Source: Pseudarthrobacter sp.
Lineage (GTDB): Bacteria > Actinomycetota > Actinomycetes > Actinomycetales > Micrococcaceae
Length of the DNA: 64,000 nucleotides
Direction of reading: 5' to 3'
Assembly: GCA_031178005.1 (NCBI GenBank)
Contig: JAPSJV010000002.1
Coordinates: 166,226 to 230,225, forward strand
Shown in pieces: positions 9,533 to 19,114 of this stretch. Position 1 is the stretch's first letter. Each line of letters opens with the position of its first letter. Position numbers and translations under genes: made by a program. The notes beneath the pieces are model-generated. The model was not told the DNA's origin. It did not search any database and saw only the letters and a program-made list of their open reading frames with translations.

Positions 9533-9920
9533 CTCAAGTGCCGCCGTCGTCCGCTTCCTTCCCACTGCGGCAACCGCTGTAGGCAGGGCCGTCTGGAACC
9601 TGCCGCGCAACATTCTGATTCTTCTCCTGAAGGCCTACCGCAAGGTGATTTCGCCCTTGTACGGCCAGGTCTGCCGCTTTTTTCCGTCATGTTCCGCTTA
9701 TGCCCTTGAGGCTGTAACGGTGCATGGAGCCGTCAAAGGCACCTGGCTGGCTGCGCGCCGGCTGGTACGTTGCCATCCCTGGAATGCAGGTGGAGTGGAC
9801 CATGTCCCCGCCGGGCACCGGGAGTGGCCTGTCGGACAGACCCCCACAATTGTTGTGATGAACAACCCGGACAAGTTCCTGGCTGCGCGCACTGATGAAG
9901 AAGGCCGCTCTGCGGCCTGA
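9525..9920 (+). CDS. yidD: Membrane protein insertion efficiency factor YidD
   Basis: 131-residue protein starting at GTG 9525 inside the last codons of rnpA. The conserved core ILILLLKAYRKVISPLYGQ, CRFFPSCSAYA and RRLVRCHPWNAGGVDHVP is the YidD/HaemolD signature with its three conserved cysteines. The family assists YidC-dependent membrane insertion, peripherally bound through an amphipathic helix. An upstream in-frame ATG (9480) lies within rnpA and is unlikely. The N-terminal 25 residues and C-terminal tail are longer than in E. coli YidD (85 aa). Confidence 0.92.
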   Translation: MRDSSAAVVRFLPTAATAVGRAVWNLPRNILILLLKAYRKVISPLYGQVCRFFPSCSAYALEAVTVHGAVKGTWLAARRLVRCHPWNAGGVDHVPAGHREWPVGQTPTIVVMNNPDKFLAARTDEEGRSAA

Positions 9921-9936
9921 CGAATAGGGATAACGT

Positions 9937-10908
9937 ATGGACTTCTTTGAAACAATCATGTTTCCGTTCAAGTGGCTGGTGTCCATCATCATGGTGGGCT
10001 TCCACGAGGGCCTGACTTTCATTGGCCTGCCTGAGGCATCGGGCTGGACCTGGACGCTGTCCATCATCGGCCTGGTGCTGGTGATCCGGGCAGCGCTGAT
10101 TCCCGTCTTCGTCAAGCAGATCAAGGCTCAGCGTGGCATGCAGCTCCTGCAGCCGGACCTGAAGAAGCTGCAGGACAAGTACAAGGGCAAAACTGACCAG
10201 CTGTCCCGCCAGGCAATGGCGCAGGAGCAGATGGCCATGTACAAGAAACACGGGACGAATCCGTTCTCCGCGTGCCTGCCCATGCTGATCCAGATGCCGT
10301 TCTTCTTCGCGCTGTTCCAGGTGCTTTCCGGTATCAGCACGAACGCCCGCGAAGGTGAGGGTGTTGGCGCCATGAACCACCAGCAGGTGGTGCAATTCGA
10401 CGAGTCCAGCATCTTCGGGGCCCCGCTGTCCGCGGCCTTGCTCCACGGTGGCGTGACCAACCCGGCTGTTGTGATCCTCTCGATCGTCATGATCCTGGCG
10501 ATGACGGCCTCGCAGTTCATCACCCAGAAGCAGATCATGGCGAAGAACATGTCCGAAGAGGCCATGGCCAGCCCGTTCATGCGGCAGCAGAAGATGATGC
10601 TTTACATCCTGCCTGTTGTCTTCGGTGTGGGTGGCATCAACTTCCCCATCGGTGTCCTGATCTACTGGACAACCACCAACCTCTGGACCATGGCGCAGCA
10701 GTTCTTCGTGATCCGCCGCATGCCGACGCCGGGATCCCCCGCCGCCAAGGCCCTCGCCGAGCGTCGTGCCGCCAAGGGACTGCCGCCACTGTCGGTCCTC
10801 ACCGGCAAGAAGGATGACGAGGCCGACGCCGCTGCTGCCGCTGCCCTTGCTGCGCAGGCCAAGGGCCAACGTGTACAGCCACAACGCAAGAACAGAAAGA
10901 AGAAGTAA
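9937..10908 (+). CDS. yidC: Membrane protein insertase YidC/Oxa1
   Basis: Insertase (323 aa) that integrates proteins into the cytoplasmic membrane alone or with Sec. The short form without the large Gram-negative periplasmic domain is seen. Hydrophobic segments lie at about residues 9-25, 33-55, 105-130, 178-200 and 225-250. Conserved pieces include WTLSIIGLVLVIRAALIPVF (with the hydrophilic-groove Arg), LQDKYKGKTDQLSRQAMA, FSACLPMLIQMPFFFALF and the final FPIGVLIYWTTTNLWTM. The C-terminal tail (about residues 268-323) is Ala-rich and ends in a basic KNRKKK run. The stop overlaps the jag start by one base. Confidence 0.96.
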   Translation: MDFFETIMFPFKWLVSIIMVGFHEGLTFIGLPEASGWTWTLSIIGLVLVIRAALIPVFVKQIKAQRGMQLLQPDLKKLQDKYKGKTDQLSRQAMAQEQMAMYKKHGTNPFSACLPMLIQMPFFFALFQVLSGISTNAREGEGVGAMNHQQVVQFDESSIFGAPLSAALLHGGVTNPAVVILSIVMILAMTASQFITQKQIMAKNMSEEAMASPFMRQQKMMLYILPVVFGVGGINFPIGVLIYWTTTNLWTMAQQFFVIRRMPTPGSPAAKALAERRAAKGLPPLSVLTGKKDDEADAAAAAALAAQAKGQRVQPQRKNRKKK

Positions 10909-11486
10909 TGTCTGTTGAGAGCACCGATCAGGTTCCTTCCGCTGAAGTTGAGATCGACAACTCAGCCGACGCAGTCCCGGATGCGTCAGCAGCCGAGGCG
11001 GGCACTCCGGGTGCCGCTGCCGGCCGGCTTGAGGAAGAGGGCGACGTCGCCGCTGATTACCTCGAGGAACTCCTGGATATTGCGGATATCGATGGTGACA
11101 TCGACATCGAGGTCCGAAACGGGCGTACCTACATCTCGATCGTGACCGAAGAAGAATCCGACGCGCTGGACGCGTTGGTAGGTGAGGACGGGGAGGTTCT
11201 GGAGGCCCTTCAGGAGCTGACCCGGTTGTCCGTGCTGTCCGCAACGGAAAACCGCTCGCGGCTGGTGCTGGACATCAACGGTTACCGCAAGGAACGTGCC
11301 GGACACCTGCAGAAGATTGCCGAAGACGCCGTCGACAAGGCTAAGGAAACGGGCGCACCCGTGGCTCTTGAACCCATGAGTGCCTACGAGCGCAAGATTG
11401 TCCACGACGCTGTTGCTGACCTTGGCTTCATCAGCGAGTCTGAGGGCGAAGGCGCTGACCGCCACATTGTTGTTTCCGCCGAATAG
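10908..11486 (+). CDS. jag: Jag/KhpB-type RNA-binding protein (R3H domain)
   Basis: 192-residue protein with an acidic, Ala-rich N-terminus (residues 1-45), a KH-like region (about 48-110, ADYLEELLDIADIDGDIDIEV and a GEDGEVLEALQELTRL turn) and an R3H domain (about 115-190) containing RLVLDINGYRKERAGHL and LEPMSAYERKIVHDAV with the characteristic Arg and His. The family (SpoIIIJ-associated Jag, KhpB) binds RNA and is linked to cell-wall growth in Gram-positives. It starts at an ATG sharing one base with the yidC stop, so it is translationally coupled. Confidence 0.92.
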   Translation: MSVESTDQVPSAEVEIDNSADAVPDASAAEAGTPGAAAGRLEEEGDVAADYLEELLDIADIDGDIDIEVRNGRTYISIVTEEESDALDALVGEDGEVLEALQELTRLSVLSATENRSRLVLDINGYRKERAGHLQKIAEDAVDKAKETGAPVALEPMSAYERKIVHDAVADLGFISESEGEGADRHIVVSAE

Positions 11487-11509
11487 TGGAACTACAGGGA
11501 CCGGAAACC

Positions 11510-12160
11510 ATGGTTGATATCACCCCAGCAGAGCTCGCTGCGGCCGAGAAGATCTTCGGCAGCAGGCTGGAGCTTGCCAAGCGATACGTGGAGCACCTGG
11601 CCACATCGGGGACCGAGCGCGGGCTGATTGGCCCGCGCGAGATTCCCCGTCTGTGGAGCCGGCACGTGCTCAATTGCGCCGTCATCGAGAGCGAGATCGC
11701 GCATGGCAGCCACGTGGCCGACGTCGGGAGTGGAGCCGGACTGCCCGGCCTCTGCCTCGCAATCGCCCGTCCTGACCTGGAGCTGACACTCATCGAGCCG
11801 TTGGAGCGGCGGGTTATCTGGCTGCAGGAAGTGGTGGATGATCTGGGGCTGGAAAATGTCACCGTCATGCGGTCCCGCGCTGAGCTTGCGGTAGGGACTG
11901 TTGTGGCTGACGTTGTCACTGCGCGTGCGGTTTCCGCGCTGACGAACCTGGCTGGCCTGACCATTCCCCTCCTTGGCGGGAAAGGCGAAGTAGTGGCCAT
12001 TAAGGGGCGTAGCGCCAGCGAGGAGATCGAGAAGGCGGCCAAGTTGATCCGGCGGATGGGCGGGCGGGAAACTACTGTCGTCACTGTTGGTGCAGACCTG
12101 CTGGAGGAGCCCACCACTGTGGTGAGGATCGTCGTCGATAAGTCACGAAAATCCGCCTGA
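11510..12160 (+). CDS. rsmG: 16S rRNA (guanine-527-N7)-methyltransferase RsmG
   Basis: SAM-dependent methyltransferase (216 aa) that modifies G527 of 16S rRNA. SAM-binding motif I is VADVGSGAGLPGLCLAI. Upstream GPREIPRLWSRHVLNC is the conserved GidB/RsmG helix. ELTLIEPLERRVIWLQEV supplies the acidic ribose-binding position, and ARAVSALTNLAGL is motif-typical. I choose ATG 11510, with AGGGA nine bases upstream. A GTG at 11486 that shares a base with the jag stop would add eight residues. The protein is followed by parA, the usual order. Confidence 0.94.
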   Translation: MVDITPAELAAAEKIFGSRLELAKRYVEHLATSGTERGLIGPREIPRLWSRHVLNCAVIESEIAHGSHVADVGSGAGLPGLCLAIARPDLELTLIEPLERRVIWLQEVVDDLGLENVTVMRSRAELAVGTVVADVVTARAVSALTNLAGLTIPLLGGKGEVVAIKGRSASEEIEKAAKLIRRMGGRETTVVTVGADLLEEPTTVVRIVVDKSRKSA

Positions 12161-12368
12161 AGCGGGGACGGCGGCCTTCCAGAAGATGGTGGAGCAGATA
12201 GGCTAGACAACGGCAGCAATAGGCTAACGAGAGCGAGAGTGTGAAGTGAGCAGCAGTGAACCGGTCACACAGCGGATTCCTCCGTTTGTGTCCCTGGGCT
12301 CAGCACGATCCTTCTCTATCCTGTCGGCTCCTTCCCCGAAACCACAATCAGTTGCAGGGAGCCAAAAG

Positions 12369-13301
12369 ATGCCTTCCGTTTCACGTGAAACACCGGCGAA
12401 TGGCAAAGCCAACGTCATGGATGCAATGGATGACTCCAGTCCTATTGCCCGCGAGCTGGCTCACGAGAACAAACGCCGTGAACGCCTTGCCGGCCGCCAG
12501 CTGCCCAAACCCTCGAAAACCAGGGTCTTTACGGTTTCCAATCAAAAAGGCGGCGTGGGTAAGACGACCACTACCGTCAATATTGCCGCCGCCCTGGCCA
12601 GTGCCGGGTTGAACGTTCTGGTCATTGACATTGATCCGCAGGGCAACGCGTCCACGGCGCTTGGCGTTGAGCACCATGCCGATGTGGACAGCATTTATGA
12701 CGTCCTGATCAACGATTTCCCACTTGCGGATGTGGTGGCCCCCTGCCCGGACATTGCCAATCTCATTTGCGCTCCGGCGACTATCCACCTGGCCGGTGCG
12801 GAAATTGAACTGGTCTCGCTCGTTGCACGCGAGCAACGGTTGCGGCGGGCTATTGATGTTTACGCCAAAGCACGTGAGACCAACGGGGAACCGCCCCTGG
12901 ACTACATTTTTATTGACTGCCCACCCAGCCTGGGACTTTTGACCGTTAACGCTTTCTGCGCTGCAGGCGAGGTACTGATTCCCATCCAGTGCGAGTACTA
13001 TGCGCTCGAGGGCCTCAGCCAGCTGCTGAAGAACATCGAGATGATTCAGAAGCACCTGAACGCGGACCTGGTTGTCTCCACCATCCTCCTCACAATGTAT
13101 GACGGCCGCACCAACCTGGCCGCTCAAGTGGCAGCAGAGGTACGGGAACACTTCCCGCAACAAGTCCTGGGTGCTGTTGTTCCACGCTCCGTGCGTATCT
13201 CTGAGGCGCCCAGCTATCAGCAGACCGTAATGACCTACGATCCCTCGTCCAGCGGCGCACTGTCTTATCTCGAAGCCGCGGCCGAGATTGCCGAACGTTA
13301 G
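12369..13301 (+). CDS. parA: Chromosome partitioning ATPase ParA (Soj)
   Basis: Walker-type ATPase (310 aa from ATG 12369) that moves ParB-bound origins apart. The deviant Walker A is [16 protein letters not shown], Walker A' is [12 protein letters not shown] and Walker B is [11 protein letters not shown]. The basic N-terminal region [23 protein letters not shown] precedes the core. Start choice: ATG 12369 has AGGGAG seven bases upstream, whereas GTG 12246 (41 residues earlier) has no clear ribosome site and ATG 12417 has none. With 12369 the protein begins MPSVSRET, where VSRET is encoded by a parS site. parB follows after 64 bases. Confidence 0.95.
   Translation: MPSVSRETPANGKANVMDAMDDSSPIARELAHENKRRERLAGRQLPKPSKTRVFTVSNQKGGVGKTTTTVNIAAALASAGLNVLVIDIDPQGNASTALGVEHHADVDSIYDVLINDFPLADVVAPCPDIANLICAPATIHLAGAEIELVSLVAREQRLRRAIDVYAKARETNGEPPLDYIFIDCPPSLGLLTVNAFCAAGEVLIPIQCEYYALEGLSQLLKNIEMIQKHLNADLVVSTILLTMYDGRTNLAAQVAAEVREHFPQQVLGAVVPRSVRISEAPSYQQTVMTYDPSSSGALSYLEAAAEIAER
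12378..12391. promoter_or_regulatory. parS site 1 (inside the parA 5' end)
   Basis: Perfect GTTTCACGTGAAAC, the ParB-binding centromere sequence. It lies nine bases after the favoured parA start codon and encodes the VSRET peptide of ParA. Confidence 0.95.
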
Positions 13302-13365
13302 AATCGAAAGACTCGCAACAACTAAGCCGGGCCACGCCGGGCTGATCCACTGGAGGGAATTATCC

Positions 13366-14622
13366 ATGAGTGAAAAGCGACGTGGTCTAGGTCGCGGCCT
13401 CGGGGCACTCATTCCGAGTTCCGCCGCGGCCAGCAGCGCAGGTAATGGTGCTGCCCCTTCCCGCCCCGTGGACCTCTTCTTTCCGGAAAGCCGGCAGCGC
13501 AGTGCTCCGGCTTCGCCTGCGCAAGAAGCTGTGGAGGAGGCTGTTGGGGATCTGACCCCCGCTGAGGCTCCGGCCAAGGCAGCCCCCAAGGCTGCAGGTA
13601 CATCGAATGGCTCCGGAGCATCCGCAAGTCCGGCCACGAAGAAGGTTCCGGCAAAGAAGCCGGCTACCAGGAAATCTGCGCCGAAGGCTGCAGCCGCACC
13701 GGCAGACTCTGTGGAGAGACCAGTACCGGCAGCCACTGAGGTTCCTTCTGTAATCGAGGACTCTACGCCCGAGGCAGCCCCGACGGGACCTGAACTGGTG
13801 GAAGTACCTGGTGCCCGGTTTGCTGAAGTTCCTGTTGGAGACATCCACCCGAACAGGAAACAGCCCCGTTCAGTCTTCGATGAGGATGACATGGCAGAGC
13901 TGGTTCACTCAGTTCGTGAAATCGGTGTCCTCCAGCCAATTGTTGTCCGTACTTCAACGGAATCTGGTAGTGAACCCTACGAACTGGTGATGGGTGAGCG
14001 CCGGTGGAGGGCAGTTCAGGCGGCTGGCCTGGCTACCATTCCCGCAATCATCCGAGACACCACTGATGATGACCTGCTCCGGGATGCACTGCTTGAGAAC
14101 CTGCATCGGAGCCAGCTCAATCCGTTGGAAGAGGCCGCGGCCTACCAGCAGCTGCTGGAAGACTTTGGTACCACGCATGAGCAGTTGGCCGATAAGCTCG
14201 GGCGGTCGCGTCCGCAGGTGTCTAATACTCTCCGTCTACTCAAGCTTCCGGCCCTGGTTCAGCGACGGGTAGCCGCCGGCGTGCTTTCCGCCGGCCATGC
14301 AAGGGCGTTGCTGTCCCTGCCTGATGCAGCAGCCATGGAGCGGGTAGCCCAGCGTATTGTGGCCGAAGGCATGTCGGTGCGCGCCACGGAGGAAGCCGTT
14401 TCGCTGTATCAGGATCCGGCAAAACCGGCCAAAAGCAACGTTCCACGCCCCGGTGCCCGTCACGAGCGTCTTGACTACCTCGCATCCTCGCTGTCGGATC
14501 GCTTGGATACGAACGTCAAGATTTCACTTGGCGTTCGAAAAGGGCGAGTAAGCATTGAGTTTGCCAGCGTTGAGGATCTGAATCGTATTATGGATGTCTT
14601 GGCACCAGGATCCGAGTCATAG
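13366..14622 (+). CDS. parB: Chromosome partitioning protein ParB (Spo0J)
   Basis: CTP-dependent DNA clamp (418 aa) that loads at parS and spreads. The start [19 protein letters not shown] at ATG 13366 carries the ParA-stimulating N-terminus and has GGAGGG nearby. An Ala/Pro-rich linker of about 120 residues follows. The CTPase domain has [26 protein letters not shown] and the motif GERRWRA. The HTH region [16 protein letters not shown] ([17 protein letters not shown]) and [20 protein letters not shown] binds parS. The C-terminal dimerisation segment is [33 protein letters not shown]. It directly precedes the parS field. Confidence 0.96.
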   Translation: MSEKRRGLGRGLGALIPSSAAASSAGNGAAPSRPVDLFFPESRQRSAPASPAQEAVEEAVGDLTPAEAPAKAAPKAAGTSNGSGASASPATKKVPAKKPATRKSAPKAAAAPADSVERPVPAATEVPSVIEDSTPEAAPTGPELVEVPGARFAEVPVGDIHPNRKQPRSVFDEDDMAELVHSVREIGVLQPIVVRTSTESGSEPYELVMGERRWRAVQAAGLATIPAIIRDTTDDDLLRDALLENLHRSQLNPLEEAAAYQQLLEDFGTTHEQLADKLGRSRPQVSNTLRLLKLPALVQRRVAAGVLSAGHARALLSLPDAAAMERVAQRIVAEGMSVRATEEAVSLYQDPAKPAKSNVPRPGARHERLDYLASSLSDRLDTNVKISLGVRKGRVSIEFASVEDLNRIMDVLAPGSES

Positions 14623-14636
14623 TCGGTTCAACTACA

Positions 14637-14674
14637 AGAAGAGGCGCTGTTTCACGTGAAACAGCGCCTCTTCT
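14637..14674 (+). terminator. parB terminator hairpin with parS at its centre
   Basis: A perfect 38-base palindrome (19-base arms centred between 14655 and 14656) begins 14 bases after the parB stop and is followed by TGTTTTCC. It can act as a transcription terminator. Its central 14 bases (14649-14662) are a perfect parS. Confidence 0.75.
14649..14662. promoter_or_regulatory. parS site 2
   Basis: Perfect GTTTCACGTGAAAC at the centre of the 38-base palindrome after parB. Confidence 0.95.
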
Positions 14675-15218
14675 GTTTTCCGCCCCAACACTCCCGTGAA
14701 CAGTGGCTTGTGGCTCGAACTGGGAGTAGTGGTCATCTCCTGCGTCTCTCGGGTAAAGCTTCGAATTGACGCATCCGGACTACAAAGTTAATCGTGGAAA
14801 CTTCCTGTGCGGAAGCAAAAGTTGGGCGCGAAGTTGGATTTCACTGCCGTGGACGGAATCCAATTCGTCTTGAATAGTGGCGATCCAACGATCGATACGG
14901 ACAGATATCAGGATTTTGTCCGAGTCTATTGGCGGTACTGAAGCCTGCTGATGTCCGCGTGCCTAAAAACAGTGCCTCCCAGCGGTTGCTACTTGGTTTC
15001 CATGGTCCATTTCAGTTAGTAGGACTCTCGTTGAGTCCTTGTAGTCCCCGCAATGCCGCGGCGACTACTGGGTTGTGCCTCCCGCCGGCACCAGGATCAG
15101 CCTCTCCCTTCATTCACGCGTGAAGATTGTTCGGCGCGAGTCACATTGTCGGTTCCACCGGCATATGTGAGCCATCGGCACACTGTGCCGAAGACCGTCT
15201 TGTGCAGGGACTGGAATT

Positions 15219-15232
15219 GTTTCACGTGAAAC
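15219..15232. promoter_or_regulatory. parS site 3
   Basis: Perfect GTTTCACGTGAAAC in the gene-free region. Confidence 0.95.
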
Positions 15233-15445
15233 AAAGCCACAAGCGTCTCGCTGCTGGGCATCAAGGTGAGGACCTTCCAACGCAATCAGCCCAGTATCCG
15301 GAGTACCAAGACGGACATTTTGGCCCATAACGGGGTGTAACCCAAGGATTCTATATAGGCTTGCGCCGGTAGTCCCCGGGCTAGTCCAGCAGTCTCTCAT
15401 ATGACAAGGGCTGCTAGCTTCAGACGGACAGTCACGGTTTCCGAT

Positions 15446-15459
15446 GTTTCACGTGAAAC
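15446..15459. promoter_or_regulatory. parS site 4
   Basis: Perfect GTTTCACGTGAAAC, 227 bases after site 3. The flanks extend the palindrome by AT on each side. Confidence 0.95.
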
Positions 15460-15620
15460 ATCCGACAGGAACAAACGATGATTGAAGTCGTCCGAAAATG
15501 CTGACAGTGAACGATGAGCATGAAGAAGCTGCGGATAGGGACCATGGGACTGGGAGCGCCCCGTACTCCAAACCTGGGTCTAAACTGTGGGAATCGATCA
15601 GCTCCATAATGACCGTCGCC

Positions 15621-15634
15621 GTTTCACGTGAAAC
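15621..15634. promoter_or_regulatory. parS site 5
   Basis: Perfect GTTTCACGTGAAAC, 175 bases after site 4. Confidence 0.95.
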
Positions 15635-16349
15635 ATCCATCGTAGATGATGACAGCAAATTCCAGTGCAGGAACAGAACCGTACAGGCACGATGGGATAT
15701 GGGCGCCGTGGGCACTGCAAGACAAACAACCGCCTAACACGCTGGGCGACGGTACGCGGTGGTTGGGAGCCCAAGACTATGAATAGATGCTAAAGCCCAG
15801 AGCCAAGAGACTTGACGCTGAACTTCTGGTGGACGGTCCGCTACGGAGCACATTGTCGTGGCGGCCACGCGGTGATGATGCGGGCTACGAGGAGCTGAGA
15901 GTCCTGTGAGCGGGAGGAGGGTTCAGGCGCTGACGATAGCGCCCGCGCGGGTAGTTGGCGCCCGGTATCCCCAATCCCGGTCAGGAACTGTCCTCCGCCC
16001 CGGTACCGGGTTGCCTCAGCCCACGGACGCCAGAGACGCCTAGACGTTTGGGATTCCTAATCGTTCTGCGGCTAGCAGTCAATAACCAAGCGGAGGAAGG
16101 CGATTGCCTTAGGTGGGCGGGAGCCCCGCAGATCCTTAAATACTTAGATCGTCAGTGCCCCAGATGCACAGGTACAGAAAGCACCCCAGCCCTCAGGCCC
16201 ATTGATCCATTCCCTACACGGCCGTGATGCTGAGTTCGACCCCAAGCTTATGCCGGCTGGGGATGGTCTTGTTGCCTGAGCAGCCTACTAGGGCGGTCGC
16301 TGGAGGTGCTCGAACGAAAGTTTCCTGTCGACGCTCTTCAAGGATCGGG

Positions 16350-17091
16350 TTATCCACTTCGCTGTGGGGCCGGCCATCTGATCGGCGGACAATGGGGCAA
16401 TCCTGGCTCTCAGCGGAGATCGTAGGATGCCCGGCTACAGGCTTTGCTGTCGTTGCCGGGCTCCGCTCCCCCAGCTGCAGTCAGTTCAGCCAAACTCCAG
16501 CCGAACTGCTTCTGATTTGATGCGACTATGTTGGGCGGTATTGGGAAAGCACATTGTCACCTCGTTGTTGCAAGGGGCGCTGCCGTCTGCAGTTTGGGGC
16601 CGTCTCAGATACGCGGGAAACAGGGTGGCCGATGGCATGGCAGCGCAGGTCCCGCGCAAAGTTGGCCACTCAAGAAGTAGCTTCAGTCTGTGAATATGCC
16701 TGTGGATATCCCTGTGGATTGTCACTGTGACGCAGGACCAACTTGTCCACAACCGGACCCCCGAATCCGCATCGGGTCGCAGATGCGGAATCCAAAGTCT
16801 CTGGCCTGCTAGGTCGTGTTTCACGTGAAACAAGACAGAGCCGGAAGCCGTTTATTGGATAAGCTGGAGACTTGAGAGAGATTCTGGGCGTTTGATCCCA
16901 ATTTTGGTGTCAAGACGTCAAAACGCGCCAAAATACTGTTACTGCTCTCGGGGCGAACCGGCTATCACCTCTACTCGCAGACACGCTTGGCTGGTCTGAG
17001 ATGCATCCACGACCCAAGGAATCCGGCACGCTCCTATCCACAGAGGGCATTGAGGCTGTGGATAAACCCCTGTGGATAAGAGTGTGGATAT
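16350..17091. promoter_or_regulatory. Second DnaA-box cluster (candidate DnaA-binding locus)
   Basis: Eight DnaA-box-like nonamers are spread over 742 bases: TTATCCACT (16350), TGTGGATAT (16701), TGTGGATTG (16713), TTGTCCACA (16743-16751), CTATCCACA (17034), two perfect TGTGGATAA (17057-17065 and 17071-17079) and TGTGGATAT (17083). Four fall within 58 bases (17034-17091). An AT-richer stretch with ATTTTGG/CCAAAAT arms lies at about 16880-16945. Density is comparable with the dnaA-dnaN origin 10 kb away, in a region without genes. Confidence 0.7.
16818..16831. promoter_or_regulatory. parS site 6
   Basis: Perfect GTTTCACGTGAAAC lying within the DnaA-box cluster, between the 16.7 kb and 17.05 kb groups. 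Confidence 0.95.
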
Positions 17092-18022
17092 CAGGACTGG
17101 CTGGTGCCGCAAAGCGGTTAGCCTAAACCACTGCGGGCGTGGTCACTGCTGCTGAAGTGCTGGCAGGCAATGTGCTCGTCTGCCCGGTCATCGCTGGTGC
17201 GGATAGTCTCCAGCAAATCCGCAAGTGTAGCTTCTAAGGTGCCTAGCCTGCCGTAGGGTGGCGAACTGGATACCACTGTCGCCCAGGGTGCAGCGTTCTG
17301 CCGGGACTAGCACCCAAGGCTGCACCAGGACCAAAGTGAACACTGCTGAGGAAGGCGTCTCAACTACGCACCGTTGACTCCTCAGAAGGCTGCGCCGCCG
17401 TGCTGGGACCGTGTGGCCCATGCCTCTGCGAGACCCTGGGTGTTGACTGAACCCAGTGAAGCGGATCAGGACAGGCTTCGGGCTCTGCGTGCTGACACGC
17501 CTGGTTGGTGTGGCCTCGGCAAGACGCATTGCCGCGACCCGCGCAACCAGGTCAGGGGCGTCCTGGGCACTGAACCATTGCATCAGGGAGAGGCCCCTGG
17601 AGAGGGCTGAGCCGGGAAGTTCCACTGTGCATTGGCAACCAGGGCTCCGAGCCTCATTCGGGAAGGAAGGTGGCGCATTAGACCGTGTGCGATGGAGTCC
17701 CCCACAGGTGGAGGAGCGACGGCGGCGTTGCTAGGGCATACCTGCCAGGTCCCGTGAGTTGTCACGAATAGTCTGCATGGCGCTGAAGACATAGCCCATG
17801 CTTACAGGACCGGTGCTTTCGCTGGCTGTTCCATGGGCACGCAGGCTCGCGTCCAATGGAGTGGATGGCGCGTTCTTCTCTTCCGGTCAGCGGGCCGGTG
17901 CAGGGCAAATCGTGACCGGAACGTATCGCACAGTAGGTAGCCGGAGTGCGGTGAGGAACATCGAAGGATTCCAGAGTTGTTGGGATGAAGTGAAGCGAAG
18001 CGTGGTTCAGCGGAGCTGTCTT

Positions 18023-18036
18023 GTTTCACGTGAAAC
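18023..18036. promoter_or_regulatory. parS site 7
   Basis: Perfect GTTTCACGTGAAAC, 1205 bases after site 6. Confidence 0.95.
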
Positions 18037-18403
18037 ACTCCGCATTTTCGGATCGTCTTTAGTCGATGCCAGTAGTCGATGGTCGCTCGAGATAGTCTCG
18101 CCTCAACAGCCGATTGCACCGCGTGGAGATGTGAGAATCTGGTGCCCGCGAAGTTGTGGAGCTTTCCTAGCGATGCTGTAGCTACGATCCCTCCGTCACT
18201 ACGAGATGAAGCTGCTGTTTTGCGGGTATCGGTTCAATGATTTCTGTTCATTTCCAATCGCAGCCAAAACGCGTGCGTCCATTTCGTAGGAAGGAAGGCC
18301 GAGGGCACAACATCGGCTCCCCCTCCCGGGCAGATTGTTGTGACCCTGATGGTGGAATGGCATTCACCGGGGGCTGCCGGGTCTCCTAGAACCTAAGGCA
18401 ACT

Positions 18404-18417
18404 GTTTCACGTGAAAC
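18404..18417. promoter_or_regulatory. parS site 8
   Basis: Perfect GTTTCACGTGAAAC in the gene-free region. Confidence 0.95.
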
Positions 18418-18700
18418 ACAGCTCATGCCGGAGTAGGAATCGGGCTGCGCGCCGTTTCATAGACCAGTTTCTCCAAATGCATGTCCATTTTAGCCGACTG
18501 TACGACGAGCGTCCGTGACAATGAGACCAATAATGGTACGACTCGGCCGGTAGTTGGAGTTTCCTAGGTCCGATAGCTGCGAATTCGCCGGCAACCACAG
18601 CGTGTAGGTCGAGGCGTTGGCTGCACGGCTGCGGCTGCATTCCTGAACGAGAATAGATCCGAAACCAGGCGTAGGCGATTGCGTCGCAGTATCCTCATTC

Positions 18701-18740
18701 CAGTCCGCCAGTCCGCCAGTCCGCCAGTCCGCCAGTCCGC
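18701..18740. repeat. Tandem repeat, five copies of CAGTCCGC
   Basis: Five perfect head-to-tail copies of the octamer CAGTCCGC occupy exactly 40 bases between parS sites 8 and 9. There is no gene across it. Such short tandem arrays tend to vary in copy number between strains. Confidence 0.95.
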
Positions 18741-18876
18741 GGTGTGGCCGGTGCGTTATGCACGATTTATCCCAATTGGTTGCTACCCCGGCAAGGAAAA
18801 TAGCAACGCAGCAAAGCGATTGATGTGTTGTGATGTCCAGGATTGCTCTGTGAGCGGTGCGGCTCAGCTCCTCCAT

Positions 18877-18890
18877 GTTTCACGTGAAAC
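18877..18890. promoter_or_regulatory. parS site 9
   Basis: Perfect GTTTCACGTGAAAC in the gene-free region. Confidence 0.95.
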
Positions 18891-19100
18891 ATAAGCCGAA
18901 GACCAGAAGGGAACCAGCACCGAGTCGTTCCACGGTAACTTATAGAACGGCGTCTCCCGCCTGATTCCAGATAGCCAGGCCGTTGACCGGAGGGCCGTCC
19001 ATCGATCTGGGTCCTGGGCTAAACTTCGAACACGCTTCCCGCCCACATTCTCGCCAGCTCCAATGAAATGGCACTCCAGGCATCAGACTAAATCGCCGAC

Positions 19101-19114
19101 GTTTCACGTGAAAC
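19101..19114. promoter_or_regulatory. parS site 10
   Basis: Perfect GTTTCACGTGAAAC, the last of the series, about 310 bases before the end of trxA. Confidence 0.95.

Noticed and set aside
9733..11244. 503-codon frame on the minus strand opposite yidD/yidC/jag
   Set aside because: Composition is antisense of known genes and low in coherent motifs.
12381..13892. 503-codon minus-strand frame opposite parA/parB
   Set aside because: Antisense shadow of parA and parB.
14929..18876. Many open frames of 60-150 codons on both strands between parB and trxA
   Set aside because: They overlap each other, lack ribosome sites and recognisable motifs, and several read through parS sites. They look like chance frames in lower-GC non-coding DNA.
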